DNA of 64,000 bases from Thunnus maccoyii (GCF_910596095.1 NC_056539.1:27426501-27490500), one strand, 5' to 3'; positions 1 to 45,764 are shown, numbered from the stretch's first letter. Numbers and translations are program-made. Notes: generated from the sequence alone by a model not told the origin.

Positions 1-734
1 AGTGAAGTACAAAAAATGGCCCAAATGGAAGAAATAACGTACACATATATGTTTGTAACAAGTTTCCTTTTTTGCTATTCAGTTAATACGTATTTATTTG
101 GCTAACTCGCTTCTGTTTAGCTTCACTGTATTGTGGTGGAACTGACGTTTTACGCCTCATGGTGAACACGGACAGAATAAACGTAACAACGTGTTCCCAG
201 CTCGAAGCACCTTCTGGCTGACCTCCGGGAGAAAAAGTGTCTAAAATATGAGGTTTTCAACCTGAAACAGAGGTAATTTCAGTATGAGTGTTTCAGGAAT
301 GTGAGCTGCCAAACAAGCTTCAGTTATGTAGCTGTTAACAGTCAGTCAGTCTCTGCAGGTATATTTTGATTATTCAGACAGTCTAGTTTGTCTGGTTGAC
401 GTTAGTTGTCAGTGTAGCTGTGAGATGAATCCAGTAATGATAGACTGGTTTGACTGGTTTCAGCACCGGGTTTAATATTTGCCCTGGGCCAGCTGGTCCG
501 ACCTTTAACTGTTTTCTTGATTCAAACAAACAAACAGTTTCTCTATTGAGTTCAATAAAGAGCACCACCCTTTAGAGGCTCACAGAGTCCTGTTCAGGCT
601 CGATGTTCTTTGTGTGAGTTGGGTGGAGTTGTTAAGGGGATTTGATGTAAAATGTTTTGTTTTTGCAGAAATTGTTAGTCGGTTAGTAGACAGAAAAATA
701 GTCTGCAATTTGATAGTAAGTTGACGTTGTTTAA

Positions 735-1045
735 AGTTTAAAGTTCCTCTCCACTCAAAAATATGTTTTTCTTCTTGTTCCCATAGTTGAATGTTTGAGC
801 TTCACTGTGCAGAGTTTGACACTCGAAGGATGTTTTCACATTAATCTACTGAAAGTGGAAAGCTTCTCTGTGCTCATTGAAAATTCAATTGATTTGTGAC
901 ATCGCAAATCCTGGTCCCAATATTCAACTTACATAAGTGTGATGTGGAAACTTGAAGCCTCCAGTGCACAAACACTGAGAACAGACTTTACAGTGAAGTA
1001 GGAGACATCTTGTGTCTTGTAGTTAAACTTTAGAGATTAAACACA
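735..1045. repeat. Dispersed repeat, copy 1 of 2
   Basis: This stretch aligns by eye with 14880-15180. Shared blocks include ttttcacattaatct, gatgtg, aacttgaagcctcca and gacatcttgtgtc in the same order. It is a non-coding interspersed element, probably a non-autonomous transposon fragment. No terminal repeats or target duplication could be defined, so the family is unknown. Confidence 0.55.
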
Positions 1046-1264
1046 TTTGCATATTTCTAGATTCTGGAAATTTTAAAGAGGGAGAAGGAGAGAATGTCAT
1101 TTTAAGAATTTTAACAAGATAATTTAACCTTTTTTGTGGAAAAAACAAATTAGACACAAATCATTTTTTGAACTGGAGTATTTTAGATACATCTTTAACA
1201 TGTCTGGAGGGGATCTTTAAGTAATTTCTTTATGCAAAAATGCCAACAATAGTGGTTCTAGCTT

Positions 1265-1400
1265 CTCAAAAGTCAATATTTTCAGTTTTTTGGTTTTCTA
1301 TAATGATAAACTGACTAGGTTTGGGTTTTGAACCGTTGGTTAGACAAAACAAGCTGTTTGAGTCAACTTGGGCTATGTTTGTTATTTTAACATTTAGTGA
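1265..1400. repeat. Fragment of the cgattaatcga palindromic MITE family
   Basis: The internal blocks taaactga, tttgggttttg and ggttagacaaaacaag match the middle of the copies at 26576-26865 and 47557-47790. The termini are missing, so this is an old truncated copy. Confidence 0.45.
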
Positions 1401-1464
1401 ATTAGCCTGTAATGTGTGTGTTTGTTCTCTGACTAACTTGATCTCTGTTTACATTTTTCATCAG

Positions 1465-2427
1465 ATGTTCTCTGTTATATTTAGAAGGAGCACCTTTACT
1501 GCCCAGAAGGTAATGGAGCATTTGTGATTTTCCAGCTCCGAAGCTCTGTTGTTCATATTCCTAATATTTAAACATTTTAAAACTAATATTTGATTTTAAA
1601 AAAATGCTACATCTTTAAAATGAATGTGTATTTCTCAGGTGTTGCACTGGGCAGGTCCTCCGCAAAGATGCTGGATATCATCCCTGGCCGGAGCTTCTGA
1701 TGGTGGATCCAGCAGCCCAGCGACTTGCTGGGCTTCATCAGCCAGGCTGCCCTGTGCAGAACGGGCTGCTGGACGAGCAAAAACTGCTGCTATACTTGGT
1801 TTCATGAGGACTGAACCCTTCCACAGGACCCAGACTCATTGCGCTGCATTTTTAGTGAGGAACCAACATTTCCACTCTTCTGCTGTGAGGCAGAAGAAGC
1901 GACCAAAGCCTGAACCGCCTCCCAGAGAGCTGGATCTGCTCCGCTATGACATGAAGGACTTGTGGAAGAGTCCCAAACCTGCCCTGTACCTGGGGTTTGC
2001 AGGGCTGATCCCCTTCGTCTCCCCTACTCTGCTCATGGCTATGAGTGAGATGTACTTCCCAGAGCTGGCTTACGCCCAGTTAGCTTACGGCGCCTCTATC
2101 GTTTCCTTCTTGGGTGGAGCTCGCTGGGGATTTGCACTTCCTGAGAGCAGCCCTGCCAAACCTGACTGGATAAACCTGGCCAACAGCGTGGTTCCCTCCC
2201 TGATAGCCTGGGTGGCCATGCTGATGAGTGACAGCATCGTCCCTGCAGCCACCATGGTTATCATGGGACTTGGAATCTCGCTGCATTATGATCTGTCTCT
2301 GCTGCCCACTTACCCCAGCTGGTTCAAAGCCCTGCGCTCCGTCCTGACCGCCGTGGCATTTTTTTCTCTTGTAGGGACACTCATAATGAATGGAATTTAC
2401 CCAGAAAAGAAGATTTTCTCAGATTAA
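1465..2427 (+). CDS. tmem69: Transmembrane protein 69 (DUF3429 family)
   Basis: Two coding exons, 1465-1509 and 1639-2427, joined in phase 0 across a 129-nt GT-AG intron, give 277 residues; human TMEM69 has 247. The start is chosen because exon 1 opens with ATG right after an acceptor and reads 15 codons (MFSVIFRRSTFTAQK) to a clean donor. The ATG at 1624, which also opens this frame, lies inside the intron. The first ~110 residues are poorly conserved, basic and Ser/Ala-rich, as expected of a mitochondrial-type leader. The remainder is the conserved multi-span membrane domain, with PKPALYLGFAGLIPFVSP, YGASIVSFLGGARWGFALPE and SPAKPD, all close to human TMEM69. The molecular function is not established; mitochondrial inner-membrane location is an inference from the leader. 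The gene is convergent with slc25a24. Confidence 0.9.
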
Positions 2428-2771
2428 TAATATAAAAAATATTCAAAACAGTGTTACTATGTTTTTATTTTGATGATCGAACTTCAAGTTTTTTCTTGAT
2501 ATTGGAAGTTTCTGCCCCACTTGACCATCTTAATGACTGTCTGTGTGCTTTTGTTAGGCTGTAAGTTATGTTGTACATTTTACAGATCATGAACTCAACT
2601 CTGTAAAAGCAGAACGTTTCATGTGCAGCCATCTTTCATAAGGAGGCTGCAATGAAATATATTCATGGATGTTTCCTCTCTAACAAAATTCCTCCTCAGG
2701 CCGTTACTTCAAAGCCTTTTATGTGTAGAATTTTTGTATGTTAGTGAACCATCCTTAAATTATTCTGATGG

Positions 2772-2895
2772 AATAAATGTTTGTCAGTGACTTTTTTTGA
2801 CCACCGGGAGGCGCCAAAGTCAAATTCTACATTTGCATAATCATTAAAAGAACTGAACAAGTGAACAAGTTCATGCTCAACGATTATCAAATAAA
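2772..2895 (+). terminator. Candidate tmem69 polyadenylation signals
   Basis: AATAAA occurs at 2772-2777 and again at 2890-2895, 345 and 463 nt beyond the stop codon. Either could end the tmem69 mRNA. Both lie before the decayed tmem69 duplicate at 3029. Confidence 0.5.
2801..2815 (+). promoter_or_regulatory. CTCF-like motif
   Basis: ccaccgggaggcgcc fits the CTCF core (CCAsyAGrkGGCrs) except for the G at the sixth position, where the core prefers A. It sits between the convergent genes tmem69 and slc25a24. Binding is inferred from sequence alone. Confidence 0.35.
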
Positions 2896-3028
2896 TGCAC
2901 TTGTAACTTTAAACATACTGTTCTTTTTTTGACTAAGGATGATCTTTATCTATAATATTTTATAGTCTATGAATTCACAAGTCAGCAGAGAAAAAAATAT
3001 GCTTTAAATTTGCCTGTTTCCTCTAACA

Positions 3029-3155
3029 TGCTGGGCCTCATCAGCCAGATTTCCGTCTTTAAAAAATGGGGATGCTAGAAGAGCAAAAAGTCGCACTGTG
3101 CTCAATTTCATGAGGACTGAGCCCTTCCAGAAGAACCACACTCAAGTGTTTAGTT
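3029..3155 (+). pseudogene. Decayed partial duplicate of tmem69 exon 2
   Basis: This block aligns with 1726-1857 inside tmem69 exon 2. The strongest matches are tgctgggc.tcatcagccag, gagcaaaaa and tttcatgaggactga followed by gcccttcca. Similarity is partial, with small indels. No continuous reading frame and no membrane-domain sequence follow, so only the leader-encoding part was copied, about 1.3 kb downstream in the same orientation. It is a non-functional tandem fragment. Confidence 0.7.
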
Positions 3156-4623
3156 TATAATGTCAGAATATGCTGAAGAAATTTGAGAAGCTTATCCAGC
3201 AATTTTATTTACTTGACTCAAATAATAAGTTATCAAAACAGTAACTTTTCAGCTAGAACTGGAAAGCATCTTTTCTCTGATCAATTTCTTTGGTGTAACA
3301 CAGATGCTTTTTTTTTACAGGATCAGACAGCTCAAGTCAGGAGTACTGACATCACTGGGAAAAAGAGTATTACGTAAGATCTAAACTAGAGTAATCTGTA
3401 CTTTAAGTCTCAGGCGTTATCTGCACACCATCAAATGACAACGTGTAGGTGAAAGCTATCACAACTGACCAATTATTAGCTTTTATATGTTGTTCCACTT
3501 TGAAAACAAACCTCAGTAAATGCACTCGAATCTTCTCGCTTTTGTACTCAAATGTTTTTATTCATGTAAACACCAGAATCTAATTCACCAAATATCGGAA
3601 AGAAAGGCAAAAGAAATGGAGGGTTGAGACGTTCACAGATATCTGAGAAAAATCACATAAGGCACGTTACTTCCTGTTCACCAACTTGACTGAAAAATGT
3701 GCAATAATGATGTCATTTAAAGGAGCCCTTGTGGAACCAACAACAGGTGAACTCCTCATTCTTGAAAAGGACACACCTGTGTCAAACATTAACAGAATGT
3801 GAATTGAGCAAACACATTATTGCACTTCAAAAGTTTCCTCAGATTTCTAAGTGAAACAACTCTCCATTCAAAAGGAACATTTTACACAATATTTTAGGAC
3901 TCTTTATAAAGGTGACAGACTGTCTAGAAATTAATATTTTTTCACTTTTGCTCTGTCTACTTTTGATAATGATAATGAAATAGCAAAAAAAAAGAACAAA
4001 AAAAGTGTTATTCCACTTCCACTGGTGTTCCACTTTACCAGGTGATAGCTTGGTTTGGTACAATAAGGTGCTTTTTGGTCAATTTTTAGAAGAACATGTG
4101 ACACATTTCTGGTGAAGTGACATAATATTACTCATACTTAAAATGTCTGATATAAAAATATTGGCATTTCTACTCAAATCAACAATTAAACAAAACAAAT
4201 ATGTAATGAAATAAATCAAAATAAACCTCTCCAAGTGTTTTTGGTGTTCAGATTCTTAATATCTACCTCCTTGGTTGATTTTACTGAAAGTCAGCTGACC
4301 CGAAATGTGCTCCGAGACTTGAGCCGCGGGTGCACTGTAAACGCAGTTTGGACAAACTTCATATAGTTGGAAACATTGTAGAAGTCCCGTTATTTATCGT
4401 GAGCCCTTTGTTAGTACTACAGGATTTTTTAAACAGTGTCTTTTGCATCGTGGCTCAAGTGTTTAGTCAAAGTCCTGCAATTACTTTTAAAACTTCTACA
4501 ATGGCTCCATCTGCAGCAGTTTGAGTCCAGACTTTGGTGACCTACAGGTAAACAAGTTCCTTACGTGACAGTTTCCCGAATATGTTGGAAGGGAAGTGTT
4601 TCAAAATAAAAATGCTCTGCTCT
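3156..4623 (-). other. slc25a24 3' UTR and convergent intergenic spacer
   Basis: On the minus strand the slc25a24 stop codon is at 4624-4626. The first convincing AATAAA (TTTATT on the plus strand) is at 3557-3562, implying a 3' UTR of about 1.07 kb. The spacer down to 3156 is AT-rich with no coding sequence recognised on either strand. Confidence 0.45.
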
Positions 4624-18884
<14,261 letters not shown>

Positions 18885-18927
18885 CTTTTTAGACTGAGAA
18901 TGAAAACTCTGGGCCCGTAGAGTTCCA

Positions 18928-18970
18928 CACACACATACACACTAACACACACACACGCACACACACAAAT
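18928..18970. repeat. Imperfect (CA)n microsatellite
   Basis: CA dinucleotides with occasional interruptions lie about 45 bp upstream of the slc25a24 long-form start codon (minus-strand gene), probably in its 5' UTR or promoter. Confidence 0.9.
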
Positions 18971-20190
18971 GGGAAATGCTGTGGAAATACACACACAACC
19001 CGATTCCTGTGGTTGGCACTTCTGGTTTCAATCCCGTATGATTTCAAAGAGATTTCCGTAGTGCAGCTTGGAGAACAAGTCGTAGAAAAGTCCGCATAAA
19101 TCGGTGTAGGGTATAATCCGGTAAACAAGCGATAAAAAAAGTGGATTTATAAGAAGCTGTATGCGGATGAGGTAGTCTGGCAGCGCTGAGCAAAAGGGTG
19201 GAGAGACTGGGTTCAGTTTGCCCAAGAAGACCTCCTCTTTCACTGCGCACACACTCACTATAGAGACACACCCTTCAGCAGTAATAACACTCACTGCCGT
19301 CTCTAAATATATTATTTCATGGGCTACATTTTCATATTTGATTGCCTACATAGGTGAGATAGTTGCTTTAATCGTCTTTTTCCTCTGTAGTTTAATTCAC
19401 ATAGTTTCCTGTATGAGCCACATGCATCTCACAAATATTTAGCTTTTGCTTTTTCTTTCTTATCTTTTGTTGTGGTGTTGTGTTGCAACACCGCACACGC
19501 AGGCAAACATGCAAATCCATGCATAGTCCCTAAACCTACAAGAGGCTCCATAATACGAATGCAGGGGGGGGGGATATCTGTTTCAGCTCTATGAGTCATA
19601 CCCACAGGAATCTGACAGCTGGTCCAAGCAAAACTAAGACCCAAAACTTTTTTTAATTGGGGGTCAGCTGCTTTAAAGGCGAGAGAGACAGGAATTAGTA
19701 GAGAGGTCGGGGGATGACAGGGGATGTGTTTAAACCCACTTTAGAGAGACGCGCACTCAAACAGTTCAGTTGGTATTTAGGGAAACTGAAAATCTAATTA
19801 AATACATGTCGGATTAATCTCTCTTAAACTCTGCCGCACGCACCTTGTCTATCTGAGAAGAAGTTTGAAGTCTTGGCGGGGATCCCAAAATTTCCAAAGA
19901 TGCCAAAAAATGCCAGAATTAAGTTTTGCGAGCCATGTATAAAATTATGCACAACATACAGTATATCGCATATTTATTTTTGATGCAATTCGTGGTGTGA
20001 GTATTTACAATACAAGAATGTTCACTGAAGCATGGAAACAAGTTGGTAGATAATATCTGCTGCAGTGTAGTCATAGATATATTGTGGATTTTTCTTATAA
20101 AAAAGTTATTTAAAAGTTAGTTTAAAACATTATAAGAGACTGTCAAGAGGACAGTTCAAAATAGAGACCCACAACAATACTTGAATCAAA

Positions 20191-20205
20191 CCACAGGGTG
20201 GCGAC
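20191..20205 (+). promoter_or_regulatory. CTCF-like motif
   Basis: ccacagggtggcgac matches the CTCF core well, and another core lies 87 bp to the right in the same orientation. The pair sits between the divergent genes slc25a24 and fam102b. Binding not demonstrated. Confidence 0.4.
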
Positions 20206-20277
20206 AAATGTTATATGACAGCAGCTGGAGTCAGTTTGTTGTTGTAATTAAATCAATGCTGCTGTTGTCCTGACTGA

Positions 20278-20292
20278 CCACCAGGAGGCGAC
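20278..20292 (+). promoter_or_regulatory. CTCF-like motif
   Basis: ccaccaggaggcgac is close to the vertebrate CTCF consensus core and is the best match in the window. It is the second member of a same-orientation pair. Confidence 0.45.
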
Positions 20293-20974
20293 ATAGAGAG
20301 GAGGCGGGCTTATTTAAAGTCACATCAAGCTGTCATCACTGTTCATCCTCTTAATCAACGCTTACATCAAGATAAAAGCAGAGACACGCTTACATTTAAA
20401 CACCCAAGGACGCATTATATGTGTTGTTGATTATTTAATTGAACAAAAGGTAATAGCAGGGGAAGAACTTCAACATTATTTCTACAATTTTAGTTATACA
20501 TTTACTTAAATGAGTTTAAGACTTACTGAAAAAGAAAACAAATGAGCTGATGATAAGGCTTCCAACACTTAACAAAACAACTAATTTAAGTCAAACCTTT
20601 ACAATTTTTGAGTTTCCTGTACATGTAACGTTTAAAGAATAAAATACTTATCTAGTTAGGAGACACTGATTGATTTCTTGTTAAGTACTGATTTTAACTT
20701 TTTATGTTGAAGTCACGTTTCTACTATAAAGTTATTGTGCAATAAAACTGTCAGAAATATGTGTTTTTATTTTCCTGTAGGGGTCTTGTTAAAGGACCAG
20801 TCTGTAAGGTCTGGTGGTATCTAGCAGTGAGGTTGCAGATTGCAACTAACTGAATACCCCACTCTCCTCTCCCTCCCCTTGCAAGTATGTAGGAGAACCT
20901 ACAGCTGTCGTGAAACTCCCCAAAAACATGTTTGGTTTGTATGTTCTGGGCTACTGTGGAAACATGGCGGTGCA

Positions 20975-22098
20975 ATATGACCACAGATTGTAAAAAATAA
21001 TGCATGTAGCCACTGTGATGTCACCCAGTGGTTTGTGGACTCCCATTCTTAAACCTCGAGTTTGCATTTTGACTGTCACCATGTTGGATTTTTGGAGTCA
21101 GAAGTGACCATTTGGACAACAGGGTGAAGCTGAACCTAACACTAGCGGCTAGCTACTAGCTTGGTTAGCGCCATGCATTTACAGTCTATGGTTACCTGTG
21201 ATAATGCTAATGCAGGGTTTTTTTTAGTACAAACGCTGAACAAGACTTTTTTAGGTGACCAAAATGTTACAATTAACTTTCATGAGCTGAAAACAAACTG
21301 AAATAGCAACGGCTATGACTATACTTTGTGAATCTGGGGTTACGCCATATTTATGTCATCTAACCAATGCTGTCACCATGGTAGCCCCTGTCACTCAAAG
21401 TAGCCAAGCCCTTAATTATGCATAACTTTAAGCCTTAATAAAAAATTTAAACAGGTGAGTTATATAAAAATTCACCCCTCCGCACATGAACAGGGAAATA
21501 AGCTAAAGAGACCAAAAGCATTTTTCGTATCAGGCTGTAAACATGTTTGTTTCTGCTATAAAGTTTTAACAATAGGGTCTATGGGGATTGACCATGGATG
21601 TATTATAAGAGCTTGATACCGGAAAAATGGCACCCATTCAATCCTATAGGAATTGCTTGGCTGGCACATACGCCAAAAAAGTCTTTAGCTGGGTTTGCTT
21701 CTGCGTTGTGTGGCCCACTGAATATGCGCAGTAGTATTTCCCCCGCTGGCCCCACCCGCGAGTTCTCACTCAGCCCATAGACTTTACATTGAGATGAAGT
21801 CACAGATTTTTAAATTGCTTTTCTTAGCTCGAGGAACATTTTACAAATATAAAACCTCCATGGATCAAAAGTTCACAACAGAAAGAATCATAATTGATGT
21901 TTGCAGTTTTACAGACGTCTCTTTTACAATTGTGGTCTATGGGCAAAATGCTTTTTGGGCCACAGGGGGATTTTTCGCTGTAATACCTTGAGTGACCATT
22001 GGAAAAAATTGTCCGCAAGGCTGAGCAGCTCTTACTATACATCCATGGGATTGACATTTCTCTGTTGGCTTCATTTTTCAGCCCCAGTTGTGGCTTGA
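20975..22098. repeat. Second-level element inserted in the TTAA MITE
   Basis: This block is absent from the intact MITE copy. It contains a familiar dispersed teleost repeat (ttggatttttggagtcagaa, attatgcataactttaag, ggcttcatttttcagcccca). It is itself interrupted by the element at 21593-22047. Borders are accurate to perhaps 10 bp. Confidence 0.6.
21593..22047. repeat. Third-level nested hAT-like MITE with 8-bp target duplication
   Basis: The termini CATGGATGTATTATAAG and CTTACTATACATCCATG are near-perfect inverted repeats. The element is flanked by the direct 8-bp duplication GGATTGAC (21585-21592 and 22048-22055), which is expected of hAT-type transposition. No transposase reading frame is present. 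Confidence 0.8.
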
Positions 22099-22365
22099 AC
22101 ATGGCAGCTTCCATGGAAGAGGACCTGCCCCCTATGTAGATAGAAAGGACTCATTCTAAGGTAATGAAAACACAACAAATCTTATTTTTCATGGGATTAT
22201 ACACTAATTAAAACATACTTATAAATATTATATTCCATTTCTGCCAAGTCTGTTCCACTAGATGCCACTAAATTCTACAGACTGGTCCTTTAATGTGTTT
22301 CAAAAACCGCTTTTATTCTGAATAATGACAACAGGAAGTCGCTCTGTGTTTAGTTTCACATTTGA

Positions 22366-37704
<15,339 letters not shown>

Positions 37705-40278
37705 ACCTGTAGCCTCTCAGAGACAGACTGACACTGACACTTACATCCAAAAAACTGGAAGTGAGGCTGTGTCCCCTTTCAATCTTAATTCCTGCAGCAC
37801 ACACGTTACCTGATCAGCACTATCTCTTAACCTGATCACCCAGTGAATGGTAAACAGTGCCCTCCTGTGTTCATATCTGCTACATAACACTGTAGCTTCC
37901 TGATAGATTTCTGAGAGTTAGAGGTGGACGGTTATCATCTCAGTGTAAACACATACAGCTGTGAATCATGGGAAATGAAACCCATTGACCAGAGTGTTCA
38001 AAGTATTTAACATGCATGTGAGGAGATTTTTTTAATTCTGGCTCCCTGTGTGGAAACTTTCCACTCATGTTCTGAGTGTTTCCGGGTTGTCGTGCAGCAA
38101 CCAAACTCTTTAAAAAACCATTATGAACTGGAAGGAAACCATTAACCTTTCCTCTTTAATGGAGGACTTAAGGACGGGCTCTGTGTGCGCATCATCAGAG
38201 CAAACCGAACTCTACACTGAAGAAGAATATGCCATATGTTTTCAGTACATTCCTTTTGTCTCTCAGTGATTACGTGTTTGTCGTGGACTTCCTTTTAAAA
38301 TAGGACGTTCTATTTAATATCCGCCTATAAGCTGCTAAAAAGCCGTAGTTGTAAGCACTCTGAAAATAACATTGGTGTTTTGAAAGTGAGAATATTTTAC
38401 TACAAAGACGAGGCGTCAGACTCGAGATATTAGATGTGTGAACGTGGACTGTGTGTGAGTGTGTATGTGTCTGCTATGTGGTAAGACCACTTTTGTTAGT
38501 AGTAACAGTAAAGCTGTTATGGAGGAGGGATTTGACATGATCTCCTGTAAGGAATGCTATGTTGGTACTTGGATTGAGAAAATGGAAAAACATGAAAATT
38601 TACTGCTTACTTTTTATAATAGAGGACCCTGTTCTTATTCATCTGGCACGCTGCTGAGGATTGTTTAGAAGATCTTGCAGTACTAATCTGCCCTTCAAAG
38701 GCAAAATGCAGTGACAACATATTTGGTGAAAACTGACTTAAGATGGATTTTTAAATGCTACATATTGGAGCTAAAAAACCAAACAGCAGTAGCTGCACTC
38801 TGGTTTCATATTGCTCCCAATGTTGCAGTAATTACCTTTTAGTTTGGTAATCTCTGGGCTCTTGTTGCATTTACTGCACTCTGGCTTTTATCTTTAAATG
38901 ACAAATATCCATTTTGATGATCCAACATCTTGGTAATTCAGTTTCTTATTCTGCATGACTAAAGTCTTAACACGGAGAGGAAAAAAACTCAGCTAACTTC
39001 TGCCGGCTTTGCTTTTCACTCCCTCCAGTGAAATTCATGCAGTTTGTTGTGGTTAAGCTACTTTTAAAATCACATATTTAAATGCATTCAATTGTAAATT
39101 AATTTTACTTTTAGTATAATGTAAAATAAATGTTAATAATAGATAGACATTAGCAAAACAGGTTTAATTCCAAAAAGCCATAGACTATATATAATCAAAA
39201 TAAAAGTGTATTTTCTTAAACTAGTTTAAAAGGACAAGAAAGCTGAAAGAACACATTTTGTTTATAGATATTGTATTTTCCCCTCACATTCCCTCGAGAT
39301 CCAAAAAAAACAAAACAGTGCAGTATCTGCATTGTTTTTGGCGGTATGTAGATTCTATGGGATTCATTTTTGGGAGTAATCAACCTAAAAAAGGTTCAAA
39401 ATGAAGGCATTACTTTCTATGTTACAGTTTGGCAGCTAGTCTGAACACTAAACCCCTTTTTTCTTGACTTAGCTGCTTCTGTAGTTACTGCTCTCTGCCT
39501 CTGTTGGGCAATACATGCCAAATATAATAGGGGCTTCTATGATAAATGTGCTTATAAAGGGCATATATCTAATTTCCAGTGTTTCAGATGCATATCTATT
39601 ATATAGCTACGCTTTGCAACTCAAATACATCTATCTGAGCTGGGAGGCTTGCAGTACATCTGTGAACGAATCAAAGATCCTGTGACAGACAACAGTTCGG
39701 TTCATGTGCAACTAATGCATACTGTAGTTTGTTTCACTTCAGGATTGTACAGTGAAGGACTAGTTCAGTAATCCACTGCCATGAAGAAAATACTCAATAG
39801 CACCTGTATTTGAAAAGACCCAGAGTAATACAGTAGTTTTGTGTGTGTATGTTTATCTCCTAGCGTCATATCAACTGTTAGAATTAACAACAGGCTTTTA
39901 ATCACAAATTCAATTGATACATGAACACTTATCGCTGCAAACAGAGATTTAATCTTAACAGTGTACATCTGCTGAGAGTTTAGAAATCCAGATAGCGTCA
40001 TGCATGTTGACTATTTGCATCTCTAGGCTAATAGGAGATTTAAGTGCGCAATTAATTAGACTGACAGCAAATTAGCCAAAGTACACAACACACTGTTTTT
40101 ACCTGGGACTCTGTCAGGCCTATGCATAATGAGAATATTAGGAACATCATAACTAGTGTTTGTAATCTGTCTCCTGTCATAAGCCATAGTAGATGCAGGA
40201 TACTTACCTCTTCTAAATAACCTATATACATGTCATCTCTGCACAAGCGTCATCAGTCTATGGTGTTTTAACTATACG

Positions 40279-40760
40279 TCAGTGTTCTTCGTCTTTCTGT
40301 TCGTACGTTCTGCATGACTAAGATGTCCTTTTGCTAGCGAAATAGCTCTCACTTAATATCGCCATCATATTTGCAGAATTTCACATATTTGTTAATGTCC
40401 TTGAGATTTTTGATTTGATATTGTGCCATCTTTTAATCTGAACATTTCCACATTGAAAGGAACTATTTTGTTTACCTATCTAGCATGTAGGAAATCTGTT
40501 TGTTCTCATTACTTCATGTTAAATGCAGATGTCTGCACAAAACGTTGGTGTATGATGTGACTGTAAATCAGTGTTCTCCGTTCGTGTTTTTATGTTCAGC
40601 ATGATTTAGATGTCCTGTTAAAAAATCACATTTACAGGACATCATCGTCTTTGTGTTTGATACTTTCATTACTGATACTGTGCCATCTTTTTGCTAAATA
40701 TTTTAGTATTTAGGAAAAAGTGTTCTCACTACATAAGACAGTGTTTAGTGTATGATTTAT
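40279..40760. repeat. Diverged ~290-bp tandem duplication in the fam102b 3' UTR
   Basis: Unit 1 (40279-40567) and unit 2 (40568-40760) both start tcagtgttct and carry, in order, agatgtcct, a run with gatattgtgccatctttt or its close variant, aggaaa and tgttctca. Identity is moderate, so the duplication is old. Confidence 0.5.
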
Positions 40761-41069
40761 GGCTACCGGATAAACTATTGGAGTTTTTTTTGTTGTTGTT
40801 GTTGTCTTTTTGGATAAAAATCACTTGTTTTACCTGTGTGACACAGGTAAGTTCATCTTGGTACCTAACATGTTGTTACAAACATGGTTGCTTCTTCTCT
40901 TCTGTGAAGCTGTTATCTATATAACTGTAAAATGTATTCTCCTGTAAAGTGATGTTCTGCGCTGTTCTGACACTGTCCAGTGTTTTCTGTTACAGACTTG
41001 TCCTTTCAACCAACATTTGCTTCCTGAACAAGTGTACTGGATGCTTAAAATGTGTACGTTGCACTGTTA

Positions 41070-41075
41070 AATAAA
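41070..41075 (+). terminator. fam102b polyadenylation signal
   Basis: AATAAA occurs about 3.4 kb after the fam102b stop. It is less than 100 bp from the minus-strand signal of henmt1, so the two mRNA ends nearly meet. Confidence 0.5.
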
Positions 41076-41165
41076 ACAGTTGAAAGCCTTCAGCATGTAC
41101 AGATTCTCCTTCAAACCAGGAAATGCACAACAGTCACAATATGAACATTTTCTCACATTTACAAT

Positions 41166-41171
41166 TTTATT
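41166..41171 (-). terminator. henmt1 polyadenylation signal
   Basis: TTTATT on the plus strand (AATAAA on the minus) is about 285 bp past the henmt1 stop. A second one is at 41236-41241. Either gives a short 3' UTR. Confidence 0.5.
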
Positions 41172-41456
41172 GTACTATTTACATGTGGAAGTTGCATTCA
41201 GTCAGTACACTCACATTTTAGAGGCCAATGGATATTTTATTGACCTGCTTTAATCAAGATATTTGTAATTCTCTGAACTTTGCATTCCAAAAAAGCCATC
41301 TAACAAATCCCAGATCCAGAGTTTCCACAGTGTAGTTTGGCATTTGTTAAAACAACCTGTATTGTCCAGCAGTGACCGAGGGAAACCACTTGCTCAGTCA
41401 TGATTTCAAGTCATCTACGTGTCCTGAAAACAAAGCTGTATCCTCCCTCTTTCTCT

Positions 41457-45764
<4,308 letters not shown>

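Larger units (their letters stand above)
1..1464 (+). other. Upstream region and 5' UTR/intron of tmem69
   Basis: No coding exon was recognised here. The tmem69 start codon at 1465 directly follows a splice acceptor (pyrimidine-rich, ending tcatcag), so at least one non-coding 5' exon must lie upstream. Possible donors are ctgcag/gtatat after position 358 and cagag/gtaatt near 270; neither can be chosen without transcripts. The rest holds a dispersed repeat (about 735-1045) and a fragment of a palindromic transposon family (about 1265-1400). Confidence 0.5.
18885..20788. other. slc25a24 5' flank and divergent intergenic region
   Basis: slc25a24 reads left from 18884 and fam102b reads right from 22480, so this is the slc25a24 promoter side of a divergent pair. 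An acceptor-like sequence (cattctcag on the minus strand) lies nine bases before the slc25a24 ATG, so the 5' UTR may be split. Two CTCF-like motifs lie at 20191 and 20278. No other gene was recognised. Confidence 0.5.
20789..22293 (+). repeat. TTAA-flanked MITE, copy 2, split by nested insertions
   Basis: The ends TTAAAGGACCAGTCTGTAAG and CTACAGACTGGTCCTTTAA are inverted and flanked by TTAA, as in the copy at 5004-5388 but in the opposite orientation. The left ~185 bp and right ~195 bp align with copy 1. The central ~1.1 kb (about 20975-22098) has no counterpart there and is a second element inserted into the first. Confidence 0.75.
37705..41095 (+). other. fam102b 3' UTR (about 3.4 kb)
   Basis: No further coding sequence is seen after the stop at 37702-37704. 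The first well-placed AATAAA is at 41070-41075, giving a long 3' UTR like that of mammalian FAM102B. An earlier poly-A site is possible (ATAAA-rich DNA near 39125). The segment includes a diverged tandem repeat at 40279-40760. Confidence 0.5.

Noticed and set aside
1624-1638. ATG at 1624 as the tmem69 start
   Set aside because: It precedes a splice acceptor (tttctcag at 1638). The exon at 1465-1509 supplies a better start in the right phase.
38459-38668. 69-codon frame in the fam102b 3' UTR
   Set aside because: Cys-containing start, but no domain, no splice support and no sign of coding bias.
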